DNA of 64,000 nucleotides from Enterocloster asparagiformis (GCA_018380885.1 JAGZSY010000003.1:62001-126000), one strand, 5' to 3'; shown: positions 34,378-43,118, counted from the first letter of the stretch. Made by a program: numbers and translations. Notes: generated from the sequence alone by a model not told the origin.

Positions 34378-35208
34378 GTGGAAAATAAAAGAAAAGGTTT
34401 GATTGAGGACAACGAGATTGACCATCTCTTACAGCAGCTGTACGGATTTTCAGACGAGCAGCTCCTGAGAGATTTTAAGGAGATGGAGGAGGACAAAACT
34501 CCGCGCCCCGACCTGGAGCCATTCCCGGACGAGTTTGACCGTATTTGGGAGGATATCCAGGCGGAGCGGGCTGCGAGGTTTGCAGAGGAAGAGAAAGGGG
34601 GAATATCGGAGGAAGCCGCAACAGTGGCACCAAAGCCCCGGCGGAAAAAACGCAGTTGGAAAAGGTTGGCAGTTGTGGGACTGGCGGCCTGCTTTTTGAC
34701 GTTAGGGTGTTGCTTTGTGGCTGTGGGGAAGAAGTCGTATTTTTATCGGGAGCGGGAGAGAAGTGGCATTAAGCATGATATAGTCTATAATAACGACGCA
34801 TTTGATGAAAAGATCAATAGTGAAGAGTTAGTTTATGCCAGAGTAGAGGAAGAGCTTGGAATTCCCGCATTAAAGTTAGGGTATATACCAGCTGGTATGA
34901 AGTATAGTGGTTCTCGGATAGAGGCAGGAGGCGCTACTATTGAGTTTGAGTATAATGGACAGAAATTGTATTTACTATACTCAAAGGATGAAAATGAGGC
35001 TTCTCGAAATTACAAATCAGATGTGGGTGGAAGCAGGTACATAAAAAATAAATGGTTGAACAGAGAATTGGAAGTAAGCGAAGAAACATTACAATCTGGA
35101 GAGACTAATTTTGAAGTTCAATTTATAAATGAAGGTGTTGTGTATAGTTTTTGGGGAATAATGCCTGAGAAGGAATTTGATAAAATAGTAGAACGGTTAA
35201 TATTTTAA
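34378..35208 (+). CDS. single-TM anchored protein with DUF4367-like exterior
   Basis: 276 residues from GTG 34378 (the frame has a stop at 34363, so no earlier start). The N-terminal 95 residues are charged and cytosolic and end in a very basic PKPRRKKRSWKR; one TM (about 98-120); then an exterior domain with LKLGYIPAGMKYSGS, a pattern seen in DUF4367-type anti-sigma-associated proteins. The first 360 bp are GC-rich, while from about 34745 the gene turns AT-rich like the next gene. It could be the membrane partner of the sigma-like factor at 32633, but that gene is separated by murG. Confidence 0.65.
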   Translation: MENKRKGLIEDNEIDHLLQQLYGFSDEQLLRDFKEMEEDKTPRPDLEPFPDEFDRIWEDIQAERAARFAEEEKGGISEEAATVAPKPRRKKRSWKRLAVVGLAACFLTLGCCFVAVGKKSYFYRERERSGIKHDIVYNNDAFDEKINSEELVYARVEEELGIPALKLGYIPAGMKYSGSRIEAGGATIEFEYNGQKLYLLYSKDENEASRNYKSDVGGSRYIKNKWLNRELEVSEETLQSGETNFEVQFINEGVVYSFWGIMPEKEFDKIVERLIF

Positions 35209-35225
35209 ATTTGGAGGAAATACGT

Positions 35226-35741
35226 ATGAAAAAACTTTCAAGATCTTTAGTTTTGGGAGTGTTAGTAGCGTTTTTAGTAAGTTCGAATTCTTTTGCCAAA
35301 CCATTTAATCCAAATGAATTTACTTCTGTTAATATTGAATCTAAGGTTCTACCTCCATCTGTCAAAGAGAGCTTTGACAGAGTTGTTTCTGTATTAAAAG
35401 GAGCATTTTTTTCGGCAGCTGATTTAAGGATAAAAAATGAAAATGGCGAAATTGGCATTACAGGACATGCCTTCATGAGTGTTCCTGTAGAAGAAATATA
35501 TATGACGATTTATATTGATCAAAAGAATGAAAAAGAAGATCGATGGGTGCAGGTGGCATATTATGATTTTGAGTTTTATGCTAAAGATTATCCAAATGGA
35601 TTAACTTCAGAAACGGTTTCATTTATTATTGATAATCAACCGAAAAATAAAGTTTACCGTGCCAGAGGATCCTATGCGGCATTTAAAGATGGTGCAATGG
35701 AAGGCTTCGGCCCTGTAACCGATGGCGTATTAATCGAATAA
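35226..35741 (+). CDS. secreted DUF6147-type protein
   Basis: 171 residues from ATG 35226, with GGAGG 8 bp upstream. Signal peptide ending SSNSFA, then a beta-rich domain ending in VYRARGSYAAFKDGAMEGFGPVTDGVLI; the RARG...E....T.GV pattern recalls DUF6147, common in Clostridia and of unknown function. The gene is much more AT-rich than its surroundings, a sign of recent transfer together with the 3' half of the preceding gene. It ends at a strong terminator. Confidence 0.7.
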   Translation: MKKLSRSLVLGVLVAFLVSSNSFAKPFNPNEFTSVNIESKVLPPSVKESFDRVVSVLKGAFFSAADLRIKNENGEIGITGHAFMSVPVEEIYMTIYIDQKNEKEDRWVQVAYYDFEFYAKDYPNGLTSETVSFIIDNQPKNKVYRARGSYAAFKDGAMEGFGPVTDGVLIE

Positions 35742-35760
35742 AACCAATACAATCTAACTC

Positions 35761-35802
35761 AAAGAGGCAGGCACCCCGCATCCCGCGGTCGCCTGCCTCT
35801 TT
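35761..35802. terminator. bidirectional terminator after the DUF6147 gene
   Basis: AAAGAGGCAGGC (35761-35772) pairs perfectly with GCCTGCCTCTTT (35791-35802) between convergent genes. Confidence 0.88.
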
Positions 35803-35811
35803 CCATTTCTC

Positions 35812-36054
35812 CTAAATTCCCTTAAACTGCTTCAACGCCCGTGCCAGCTGATCGGGGCAGGATGTGGGGCGGGGGCCGCACTGGATGCCGTCCAGGCGGC
35901 GGATGGCCTCATCCACATCCATTCCCTCTACCAGGCGGGCTACGCCCTGGGTGTTGCCCGCGCAGCCGCCGACGAACTGCACGTTTGTCAATTTATTGTT
36001 CTGCACATCAAAGGTGATCTCCTGAGAACAGACTCCCTTAGTCTTGTAACGCAT
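35812..36054 (-). CDS. TSCPD-domain protein (TIGR03905-like)
   Basis: 80 residues. VCSQEITFDV, FVGGCAGNTQGVARLVEGM and the terminal RPTSCPDQLARAL place it in the TSCPD family, a small domain also found at the C terminus of class II ribonucleotide reductases. Conserved Cys residues suggest metal or thiol chemistry. Function unproven. It has its own consensus promoter on the minus strand and an AGGAGG-type box. Confidence 0.88.
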   Translation of the reverse strand: MRYKTKGVCSQEITFDVQNNKLTNVQFVGGCAGNTQGVARLVEGMDVDEAIRRLDGIQCGPRPTSCPDQLARALKQFKGI

Positions 36055-36088
36055 ATGTTATGCCTCCTAAAAAATATGTTCATGATCG

Positions 36089-36118
36089 ATTATATTCGCC
36101 CACCATACGAAATGTCAA
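36089..36118 (-). promoter_or_regulatory. consensus SigA promoter of the TSCPD gene
   Basis: On the minus strand: TTGACA (36118-36113), an 18-bp spacer, TATAAT (36094-36089). Confidence 0.8.
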
Positions 36119-36175
36119 GCAAGTTTGTGACCGAACAAGCCCGGACAGGCAGAAAATATTAAAAATGATTTGTCC

Positions 36176-36203
36176 TTGAAAACTTTTTCCATTCCGCTAT
36201 AAT
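36176..36203 (+). promoter_or_regulatory. promoter of the MTA/SAH nucleosidase gene
   Basis: TTGAAA (36176-36181), a 16-bp spacer, TATAAT (36198-36203), about 50 bp before the ATG. Confidence 0.72.
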
Positions 36204-36251
36204 AAAGAATAGCTGAAGAACAGGAAAACAATATTACAAGGAGGGCGAGCT

Positions 36252-36944
36252 ATGCTGGCAATTATTGGAGCCATGGACGAGGAAGTGGCCAAGATTAAGG
36301 AGAAGTTGACCGATGTGCGGGTGGAGACTACCGCGGGAATGGATTTTTATATAGGTAAGCTGGGGGACAAGGAGGTGGTGGTGGTTCGCTCCGGAATCGG
36401 CAAGGTGAACGCTGCCATGTGCACGCAGGTGCTGGCGGACAAGTATCAGGTTGCAGGAATTATCAATTCCGGCATCGCGGGTTCCCTGAGAGCGCAGATC
36501 GATATCGGCGACATCGTGCTCTCCAGCGATGCGGTGCAGCACGATATGGATGCCAGCGGATTCGGCTACGAGGTCGGCCAGATTCCCCGGGTAGACACCC
36601 TGGCGTTTACAGCGGATGAAGCGCTGATCGAGCTGGCGAAGAGCTGTTGCGAGGATGTAAATCCGGACATCCATACCTATGTGGGCAGGGTGGTCAGCGG
36701 CGACCAGTTCATTTCCGACCGTGAAAAGAAGGCGTGGCTGGTGAACACATTTGGCGGCTATTGCACCGAGATGGAGGGGGCGGCCATTGCCCAAGCTTCT
36801 TATTTAAATGAGATTCCCTTTTTGATTGTCCGGGCCATCTCCGACAAGGCGGACGACAGCGCCAATATGGATTATGAGACCTTTGAGGCGCAGGCGATCA
36901 CACACACGGTAAATCTGATGACCGAGATCATCCGCCGTTATTAG
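36252..36944 (+). CDS. mtnN: 5'-methylthioadenosine/S-adenosylhomocysteine nucleosidase
   Basis: 230 residues, a full-length PNP/UDP family nucleosidase. Visible: IGAMDEEVAKI start, SGIGKVNAA, INSGIAGSL, MEGAAIAQASYL (ribose-binding Glu) and IRAISDKADDSA (catalytic Asp). It splits MTA and SAH to adenine plus thioribose products, recycling methionine and removing an inhibitor of methyltransferases; it also generates the LuxS substrate in bacteria that use it. Start ATG 36252 has AAGGAGGG. Monocistronic with its own promoter and terminator. Confidence 0.95.
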   Translation: MLAIIGAMDEEVAKIKEKLTDVRVETTAGMDFYIGKLGDKEVVVVRSGIGKVNAAMCTQVLADKYQVAGIINSGIAGSLRAQIDIGDIVLSSDAVQHDMDASGFGYEVGQIPRVDTLAFTADEALIELAKSCCEDVNPDIHTYVGRVVSGDQFISDREKKAWLVNTFGGYCTEMEGAAIAQASYLNEIPFLIVRAISDKADDSANMDYETFEAQAITHTVNLMTEIIRRY

Positions 36945-36954
36945 TAAAAAGCAC

Positions 36955-37016
36955 AGCGGGCATTGTAAACTGCGGCGGCAACGTCCACCATGGTTTACGA
37001 TTCCCGCCTTTTTTTA
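36955..37016 (+). terminator. terminator after mtnN
   Basis: GCGGG.ATTGTAAAC pairs with GTTTACGATTCCCGC (a few mismatches) followed by a run of seven T. The 377-bp gap to the DeoR gene holds this, a promoter and a long leader. Confidence 0.82.
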
Positions 37017-37076
37017 CATAAATGGCCGTCGGATTTACCCCCCTCGGGATGTACTAAAATAACACGCGATTTGGAA

Positions 37077-37105
37077 TTGAAACAAAAAAGTTATCATGAT
37101 AGAAT
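37077..37105 (+). promoter_or_regulatory. SigA promoter of the first DeoR gene
   Basis: TTGAAA (37077-37082), a 17-bp spacer, TAGAAT (37100-37105). The leader is about 215 nt and holds A-rich inverted stretches around GGTTTTGCCAAAAC (37118-37131). Confidence 0.65.
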
Positions 37106-37317
37106 ATCACTGTGGCCGGTTTTGCCAAAACGCAATGTATGTCTGTGGAAAACCGCAAAAACCGGTCAAAACGGCCTTAAAAAGTAAAGCAAAAACTTGA
37201 TAATGTAAGACTATATAATAAAACAACTTTATAAAATTAGTTTTTAAAAAACTTTTTTGGGGAAATGAGTTGTAATAAATGTGGAATTTGGGGAAAGTCT
37301 CAAACAGTGGGGGAACA

Positions 37318-37331
37318 TACTATGCATAGTA
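37318..37331. promoter_or_regulatory. 14-bp palindrome across the DeoR start codon
   Basis: TACTATGCATAGTA is a perfect palindrome containing the ATG at 37322. It may be an autoregulatory operator or chance; no copy was seen at the second DeoR gene. Confidence 0.35.
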
Positions 37332-38104
37332 AACGTCAAAATGATATCATCCGCTATTTGTCGGAGACGAGATTTGCCAGGATTGAGCAGTTGGCTGAGC
37401 TGTATCATGTATCCATGGAAACCATCCGCAGGGATTTGATGGAGCTGGAGAAGGACTCTGCTGTCAAGCGGGTGCGGGGAGGCGCGGTGTATAACAGCCT
37501 GCGCGCCCAGGAGGTGGAGTATGAGAAGCGGATGGAAAACAACCAGATTGAGAAGCACGCCATCGCCAAGCTGGCCGCTGAGTATATTAATGATGGGGAT
37601 GCCATTGTGCTGAATAACGGTACGGCGACGCTGGAGTTGGCTCGCAGCTTGGCGGGCACCCGGAAAGAGCTGACGGTCGTTACAAATTCTCCCAGTATCG
37701 CCCTTGTATTGAATGAAAATAAGGGCATCAGCGTGTATTTGACCGCCGGATACCTGAGAAAACACAACAAAAGTCTGGTGGGAAGTCTGTGCAGCGATTG
37801 TCTGGACAACTTTAAGGTGGACAAGGCGCTGGTCAATATCGATGGTATTTCCGTTGAGGATGGTATTACCCAGTACAATACGGAGGAAGCCGCGGTGGTG
37901 AGGAAGATGCTGGATATCGGCCAGACAAAGATTGTTCTGTGCGAGTACAGCAAGTTTAACGAGGTTGCGTTTAACCGGGTCTGCCCCGCTGAGTACATTG
38001 ATTGTGTTTTTACCGACTGGAATATCTCTCCAAAGGAAGTCAAAAACTGGGGTGACATCCATGTTAAAATTATGGTTGCCCCAGAGCAGTCGAACACAAA
38101 ATAG
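37322..38104 (+). CDS. DeoR-family repressor, first of a paralogous pair
   Basis: 260 residues from ATG 37322. The N-terminal helix-turn-helix reads RIEQLAELYHVSMETIRRDL; the sensor domain has LNNGTATLELA, VVTNSPSIAL and KVDKALVNIDGIS, with an effector pocket typical for phosphorylated sugars or related metabolites. It shares long identical runs (e.g. AEYINDGDAI, GYLRKHNKSLVG) with the DeoR gene at 47029. Together they bracket the transport/amidohydrolase island, so both are likely its regulators. The gene is cut off from the operon by a terminator. Confidence 0.92.
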   Translation: MHSKRQNDIIRYLSETRFARIEQLAELYHVSMETIRRDLMELEKDSAVKRVRGGAVYNSLRAQEVEYEKRMENNQIEKHAIAKLAAEYINDGDAIVLNNGTATLELARSLAGTRKELTVVTNSPSIALVLNENKGISVYLTAGYLRKHNKSLVGSLCSDCLDNFKVDKALVNIDGISVEDGITQYNTEEAAVVRKMLDIGQTKIVLCEYSKFNEVAFNRVCPAEYIDCVFTDWNISPKEVKNWGDIHVKIMVAPEQSNTK

Positions 38105-38118
38105 AAAAAGTGAAAATG

Positions 38119-38159
38119 TGGTAAATGTGGAAAAATGTTGGAATTGTCTTAAATACCAC
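38119..38159. promoter_or_regulatory. inverted repeat and repeated AAATGTGGAA before the island operon
   Basis: GTGGTA (38119-38124) and TACCAC (38154-38159) are inverted. The 11-mer TAAATGTGGAA occurs here (38122) and again before the DeoR start (37276). These could be DeoR half-sites; the evidence is only their repetition. Confidence 0.3.
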
Positions 38160-38192
38160 AAATTATAGTTGTTAAACAAGAATAAATGCCTA

Positions 38193-38230
38193 AAAAAGCT
38201 GTCAATTAGCCAAATTGACAGCTTTTATTT
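38193..38230 (+). terminator. terminator after the first DeoR gene
   Basis: AAAAGCTGTCAATT pairs with AATTGACAGCTTTT around a 6-nt loop, followed by more T. The hydrolase operon must start from a promoter after or within this element; none is convincing. Confidence 0.82.
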
Positions 38231-38284
38231 GTTTTGCTAAGATGATATCAGAAAAAAACAACAAAGAGGGTATGGGGTACGAAC

Positions 38285-39667
38285 ATGAAACAAACTAAAA
38301 AATGGATTACCAACGGCAGAGTGGTATTGCCGGACAGCGTGGCGGAGGTTTCCATATTGGTGGAAAATGGAAAGATTAAAGCCCTGATGGACAAGGACGC
38401 GGCGCCGGAGGCGGATTGGGAACAAATAGACGCGGGAGGCAAGATCGTGATGGCCGGCATGGTTGATACCCACAACCATATGGCTGATCCGGGGCCGTAC
38501 AATTTCCGGGAGGACTGGTATTGCGGTTCCTGCAGCGCCGCCTCGGGAGGAATCACAACGATCTGCGATATGCCGCTTCCGTCGGAGCCGGCAACCGTAA
38601 ACAGGGCCGGATTTGAGCTGAAAAAGGGAATTGCCGAGAGCCGCTCGGTGGTGGATTTTGCTCTGTGGGGCGGCCTGATCCCAGCCAGCATCGAGGACAT
38701 GAGCGAGATGCACGACCTGGGCTGTATCGGCTTTAAGGGCTTCCTGTGTTTTTCCACAGGAGCGTATCCGCAGATTACGGACGGCTATCTGGTGGAGGGG
38801 ATGCGGGAGGCCGGGTCCTTCGGCGGGCTGATCGCCCTTCATGCGGAAAATGCGGAGGTTGCGGATTTCGGCTGCAAACGCTTTTCGGAGATGAACTGCC
38901 AGGACGAGGCGCGGTTCGACGAGGCCAGACCGTGGTGGACCGAGTACGAGGCCATTCAACGGTCCGTCCTGTTCGGAAAGGCCACGGGAGCCAGAACGCT
39001 GATCTGCCACACGACCATCACGCAGGGCGCGGAGTTCCTGCGAAACGAAAAGAAAGAGGGCGCGGCGGTATACGTGGAGACATGTCCCCATTACCTCATT
39101 TTCGACCACAATGTGCTGCGCGAAAAGAAGTCCTTTGCCAAGTGCACGCCGCCCTTCCGCAGCCGGGAGAATGTGGAAAAAATGTGGGAGTACGTGAAGG
39201 ATGGAACCATCGATGTGCTGGGCTCCGACCACGGACCTTACACCGATGAGGAAAAGGTGCGGCAGCATGATTTCTGGAAGGAGGTCTGCGGGTTCGGCTG
39301 TAACGACGTTATGCTGGCGGCCATGGTCTCCGAGGGCGTCAACAAGCGGGGGCTGTCCTGGACAAAGCTCTCCGCCCTCACCTCCGGAAATGCCGCCAAA
39401 ATTATGGGCCTGTATCCGAGAAAGGGGAATCTGCTGCCGGGCGCGGACGCGGACATTGTGTTTATCGACCCGGACGAGGTATGGACCTACGACGGCACAA
39501 AATCGTTTTCAAAGACAAAGAGCGCCAATGGGCCCTACCAGGGGATGGAGCTTAAGGGCCGGGTGACGGACACGTTTGTTCGGGGAGAGCTTGTGTACAG
39601 CAGGGGAAACATTCTCTGCGACGCAGGGTACGGAGAGTTTGTCAAGAGCGGCACGCCCTGCATGTGA
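38285..39667 (+). CDS. allantoinase/dihydropyrimidinase-like cyclic amidohydrolase
   Basis: 460 residues. Metal-site pattern of this amidohydrolase subtype: MVDTHNHM (His pair), IGFKGFL (Lys normally carboxylated), LHAENAEV, LICHTT and LGSDHGPYT (catalytic Asp). CDMPLPSEP and KCTPPFRS resemble allantoinase substrate loops (CDMPLN..P, KCAPPIR). It should hydrolyse a five- or six-membered cyclic amide such as allantoin, a hydantoin or a dihydropyrimidine. No allantoate or ureidoglycolate genes are here, so allantoin itself is not proven. It leads the operon with a beta-propeller and a Liv-type importer. Confidence 0.88.
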   Translation: MKQTKKWITNGRVVLPDSVAEVSILVENGKIKALMDKDAAPEADWEQIDAGGKIVMAGMVDTHNHMADPGPYNFREDWYCGSCSAASGGITTICDMPLPSEPATVNRAGFELKKGIAESRSVVDFALWGGLIPASIEDMSEMHDLGCIGFKGFLCFSTGAYPQITDGYLVEGMREAGSFGGLIALHAENAEVADFGCKRFSEMNCQDEARFDEARPWWTEYEAIQRSVLFGKATGARTLICHTTITQGAEFLRNEKKEGAAVYVETCPHYLIFDHNVLREKKSFAKCTPPFRSRENVEKMWEYVKDGTIDVLGSDHGPYTDEEKVRQHDFWKEVCGFGCNDVMLAAMVSEGVNKRGLSWTKLSALTSGNAAKIMGLYPRKGNLLPGADADIVFIDPDEVWTYDGTKSFSKTKSANGPYQGMELKGRVTDTFVRGELVYSRGNILCDAGYGEFVKSGTPCM

Positions 39668-39726
39668 CCGCAGGTCGTATCCCATCATAAGGGGATGCCG
39701 GTATTTTACAACAAGGAGAAGAGACA

Positions 39727-40740
39727 ATGAAACAGATGAAGGGGTATAGCGGTCGGGACCGTTTGGCCCATGCAGTTTTCAGCCACAACGGACTGTCCTA
39801 CGAGCTGATTCCCGAGTACGGGAATTTTCCGGAGGAATTTGAATTTTCCATGTATTCGGGGGGCTGCTGCGACAAGGAGGACAACCTGTTCATGATGTGC
39901 CGCGACGCGGCGCACCCGGTGGTAATGCTGGACGCCCAGGGAAACTATGTGAAGAGCATCGGGCAGGGGCTGTTCCAGGAGGTGCACAGCCTGTGCGTGA
40001 CGCCGGATGACACGCTGCTGTGCGTGGACACCGGGCTGCATGTGGTGCGGGAGCTGACAAAGGACGGCGAACACCTGCGTGATCTGGGAAATCTTGGGGT
40101 TCCCAGCGACAGCGGCTTTGAGAAGGATATTTGGCGCAGGATGCAGCGCAGGGGAGATATTGTGCCCACGGACATTGCCTTTGACAAGGGCTGGTCCTTC
40201 TGGATGGGCTTGCAGACCATCAAACGCGCCGCGCCGCCGTTCAACCGCCCCACCGGGGTGTGCGTGGGGCCCAAGGGTGATATCTACGTCAGCGACGGCT
40301 ATGGAAACGCCGCAGTCCACCGGTTTGCGCCGGACGGAACGCTGCTTGCCACCTGGGGCGGACCGGGAAACCAGCCGGGCAAATTCTATGTGCCACACAG
40401 CCTGTGGGTGGACCGCAAAAACAGGGTGTGGGTCGGGGACCGGGAGGCCAACAGCGTCCACGTGTTTGACGAGAACGGGGAAATCCTGGGTTATATGAAC
40501 GAAAACCTGTACCAGCCCACGGGAATCTGGTCCGACGACCGGTACGTTTACATTGCGGAGCGCGGGGGCGGGCTTACCATAGCGGATATGGAGATGGAAA
40601 TCGTGGCCCAGCTGGGCTTTTATAACTCTCCCATCCGGGCCCACGGCATGTGCGGCAATTCTAAAGGGGAACTGTTCTTAATGCCGCTCTCCACCTACGA
40701 CCGCCATTTCCTGATGAAACTTGTGCCGGTTTGCAGCTGA
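39727..40740 (+). CDS. cytosolic NHL-type beta-propeller protein
   Basis: 337 residues with repeated NHL-like blades (e.g. FEFSMYSGGCCDKEDNLFMM, PTGVCVGPKGDIYVSDGYGN, VPHSLWVDRKNRVWVGDREA, QPTGIWSDDRYVYIAERGGG), like the fold of peptidyl-alpha-hydroxyglycine amidating lyase and SMP-30-type enzymes. No signal peptide or TM, so it is cytoplasmic. His and Asp/Glu at the centre of the blades could bind a metal. In this operon an enzyme role on the ring-opened amide product, such as a lyase or lactonase-type reaction, is more likely than scaffolding; not established. Confidence 0.8.
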   Translation: MKQMKGYSGRDRLAHAVFSHNGLSYELIPEYGNFPEEFEFSMYSGGCCDKEDNLFMMCRDAAHPVVMLDAQGNYVKSIGQGLFQEVHSLCVTPDDTLLCVDTGLHVVRELTKDGEHLRDLGNLGVPSDSGFEKDIWRRMQRRGDIVPTDIAFDKGWSFWMGLQTIKRAAPPFNRPTGVCVGPKGDIYVSDGYGNAAVHRFAPDGTLLATWGGPGNQPGKFYVPHSLWVDRKNRVWVGDREANSVHVFDENGEILGYMNENLYQPTGIWSDDRYVYIAERGGGLTIADMEMEIVAQLGFYNSPIRAHGMCGNSKGELFLMPLSTYDRHFLMKLVPVCS

Positions 40741-40787
40741 ACGGCGCTGAAATAAATGCAATTTTACCACCAGAAAGGAAGAGAAAA

Positions 40788-42080
40788 ATGAGAAAAATGA
40801 AAAAAGTCTTATCCGTAGCATTGGCATGTGTGTTGGCGCTGGGCCTGGGGGCCTGTTCCGGAAATTCCGGAGGGGGAGCATCCTCCGGCGCGGGTTCTTC
40901 GGCTCCCACATCCGCCGCTGAAGCGGGCGGCGCGGCCGAAGGGGCCGCCACGGAGGCGGCGAAAACTGAGAGCGAGGACGGACCTATCATTGTGGGATTC
41001 CTGGGCTGGTCCTCCGGAGCGGACGCGATGTACGGCCTGGTTCCCCAGCATCTGCTGGAAACCTATTTTAAGAAAGTGAACGCCGAAGGCGGATGGCTTG
41101 GGCGCGAGATTGATTTCAGAACTTACGACATCTCCGGTTTGGACGGAGACTTCTCCGAGGCGGTAAACGCGGCCAACAAGCTGATCCAGTCCGGAGCGGT
41201 GGCGATTCTCGGACCCAGCAACTCCACCCAGGGCGCGGCGGTGGCCGAGCTGTGCAACCGCGCGGGCGTTCTGCACATTCCCTCCAGCGCATCCCAGCTG
41301 GTGACTGTGGACGACTCCGGAAATGTCCGTCCCTTTACATACCGCAGCGGCCCGGTGAACACCGACCAGGTAGCCACCATGGCTTCCTACACCTACAGCG
41401 AGCTGAACAATCCCAAGGTTGCCGTTCTGTACGAGACCACCCAGGTGGACACTGTTGACATGGCCAAGGCATTTAAGGATACCTACACCAGCCTGGGCGG
41501 AGAGATCGTGGCCGAGGCCACCTATCAGATCAACGACGTGGAGTTCCGCGCGCAGCTGACCAGCCTGGCCCAGTCCAACCCGTCCTATCTCTTCATGCCG
41601 GTTATGGGCTATAAGGAGGCCGGATACGTTGCCAAACAGCTCTCCGAGCTGGGACTCAGCGACATCAAGCTGATCGGAAACTATGTGTACGATACTGAGG
41701 ACCTGCTCACCCTGGCGGGACCGGAGCTGGAGGGCTGTATCTTCGCCACCGACGGCGACTTAAGCGATCCTCGTTTTGACGAGATCAAGGAGGAGTACAA
41801 GGAGTATCAGGAGGCCACCGGAATGGCCCTGCATATGCCCGGCCTGAAGGCGTTCAACGAGGCCAAGATTCTGGAGTACGCGATTCTCACCAGCGGCACC
41901 ACCAATCCCGACGAGATGCGCAAGGCATTGGATGAGACTACCGGTTTCGACATGATCACCAGCCCGAACAAGGGATACGATCCCAGCACCCACAACCTTC
42001 TGGGCCTGGAATTCACCATCAAGGAAGTGAAGAACGGGGAGTTCGAAACCCTGGGCAAGTACGCAATGCCGGGTAAATAA
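40788..42080 (+). CDS. branched-chain amino acid-type ABC substrate-binding lipoprotein
   Basis: 430 residues from ATG 40788 (AAGGAAG box; a longer frame from 40731 is not used). Lipobox LGAC (Cys23), an Ala/Ser/Glu-rich spacer, then the LivJ/amide-binding fold (VGFLGWSSGAD, AVAILGPSNSTQGAAVAEL, VAVLYETTQVDTVDMAKAF, DVEFRAQLTSLAQSNPSYLF). The family binds branched amino acids, amides and urea outside the membrane. Paired with hydrolases for cyclic amides, an amide or nucleobase-like ligand is more plausible here than leucine. A stable hairpin follows it. Confidence 0.92.
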   Translation: MRKMKKVLSVALACVLALGLGACSGNSGGGASSGAGSSAPTSAAEAGGAAEGAATEAAKTESEDGPIIVGFLGWSSGADAMYGLVPQHLLETYFKKVNAEGGWLGREIDFRTYDISGLDGDFSEAVNAANKLIQSGAVAILGPSNSTQGAAVAELCNRAGVLHIPSSASQLVTVDDSGNVRPFTYRSGPVNTDQVATMASYTYSELNNPKVAVLYETTQVDTVDMAKAFKDTYTSLGGEIVAEATYQINDVEFRAQLTSLAQSNPSYLFMPVMGYKEAGYVAKQLSELGLSDIKLIGNYVYDTEDLLTLAGPELEGCIFATDGDLSDPRFDEIKEEYKEYQEATGMALHMPGLKAFNEAKILEYAILTSGTTNPDEMRKALDETTGFDMITSPNKGYDPSTHNLLGLEFTIKEVKNGEFETLGKYAMPGK

Positions 42081-42089
42081 GCTGTAACC

Positions 42090-42141
42090 GCACCTGCAAA
42101 GCGCGCACAATTCAAGGATTGGGCCGCAGCTTTGCAGGTGC
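42090..42141 (+). other. intercistronic hairpin after the Liv binding-protein gene
   Basis: GCACCTGCAAAGC pairs perfectly with GCTTTGCAGGTGC (13 bp) around a 26-nt loop, with no T-run. It probably stabilises the upstream mRNA so the binding protein is made in excess. Confidence 0.65.
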
Positions 42142-42245
42142 ACCTGTGACAAGCAGGCGGAACACGGCGCTCTGTGTGCCCGCGGTTGGCGCACAACCGG
42201 CGCAGCGCGTTTCTTCACGACTAATGATAAGGCGGGGTATAGTAA

Positions 42246-43118
42246 ATGATTCTTCAACAGTTAATAACGGGGGTTTCCATCGGCAGCGTGTACGCGCTTC
42301 TGGCCGTGGGATATGCGCTGGTGTTCAGCGTATTCAATTTCTCCAACTTTGGTTTCGGACCGGTTATGATGCTGGGGGCGTTCGGCGCGCTGTTCGCCAT
42401 TGAGCGGACCCACATGGCGTTATTTCCCGGAATCCTGGTAGCTCTGGCCGTGGCGGCCGTGATCTCCCTCCTGATGGAGGTGACGATCTACCGCCCGATG
42501 CGTCAGAAAAAAGCGCTGAAGGTGTATCTGATGATCGCGGCCCTGGGAATCAACACCTGCGTTCCCAACTTCTGCATCCAGCTCTGGGGCGGCGCTGTGC
42601 GCCCGTTCCCCTCTGATTGGGCCAAGGCTGTGATCCGAATCGGCAATATCGCCATCCCCAGGGCGGATATCCTGGCGGCGGTTCTGTCCGTCATTATGCT
42701 GATCCTTCTCTGGTGTTTCCTGTACAAGACAAAAACGGGCCTGGGCATCCGGGCCAGCGCCTTCGACTCCAATACGGCGGGGCTGATGGGAATTAATGTA
42801 AACTGGGTGGCGGCTGTGGTATTTTTGCTGTCCGGCGCCACTGCGGGCCTGGCAGGATGCTTCTATGGCATGAAATACTCGGTATATCCGAATATGGGCG
42901 TTGTGGCGACCAAGGGATTTGTCTCCGCCACCGTGGGCGGCCTGGGCAGTCTGCCCGGGGCCGTGATCTCGGGTCTGCTGCTGGGATTTCTGGAGACGAT
43001 TATATCTGCCTATGTCTCCACGACCTACCGCGATCTGGTGGCTTACGGCCTGCTGGTCATTGTGCTGATCTTTAAGCCCAACGGCCTGCTCGGCAAGAGC
43101 GCCCACGATAAACTGTAA
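42246..43118 (+). CDS. livH: branched-chain amino acid-type ABC permease LivH
   Basis: 290 residues, eight predicted TM helices. GVSIGSVYALLAVGYALVF at the N terminus and GIRASAFDSNTAGLMGINV are typical of LivH. It forms the translocation channel with the LivM-type protein 14 bp downstream. Confidence 0.93.
   Translation: MILQQLITGVSIGSVYALLAVGYALVFSVFNFSNFGFGPVMMLGAFGALFAIERTHMALFPGILVALAVAAVISLLMEVTIYRPMRQKKALKVYLMIAALGINTCVPNFCIQLWGGAVRPFPSDWAKAVIRIGNIAIPRADILAAVLSVIMLILLWCFLYKTKTGLGIRASAFDSNTAGLMGINVNWVAAVVFLLSGATAGLAGCFYGMKYSVYPNMGVVATKGFVSATVGGLGSLPGAVISGLLLGFLETIISAYVSTTYRDLVAYGLLVIVLIFKPNGLLGKSAHDKL

Noticed and set aside
36055..36251. SAM-type riboswitch before the MTA/SAH nucleosidase
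   Set aside because: Short gap fully occupied by two divergent promoters; no kink-turn or stems of a SAM riboswitch, and no T-run terminator.
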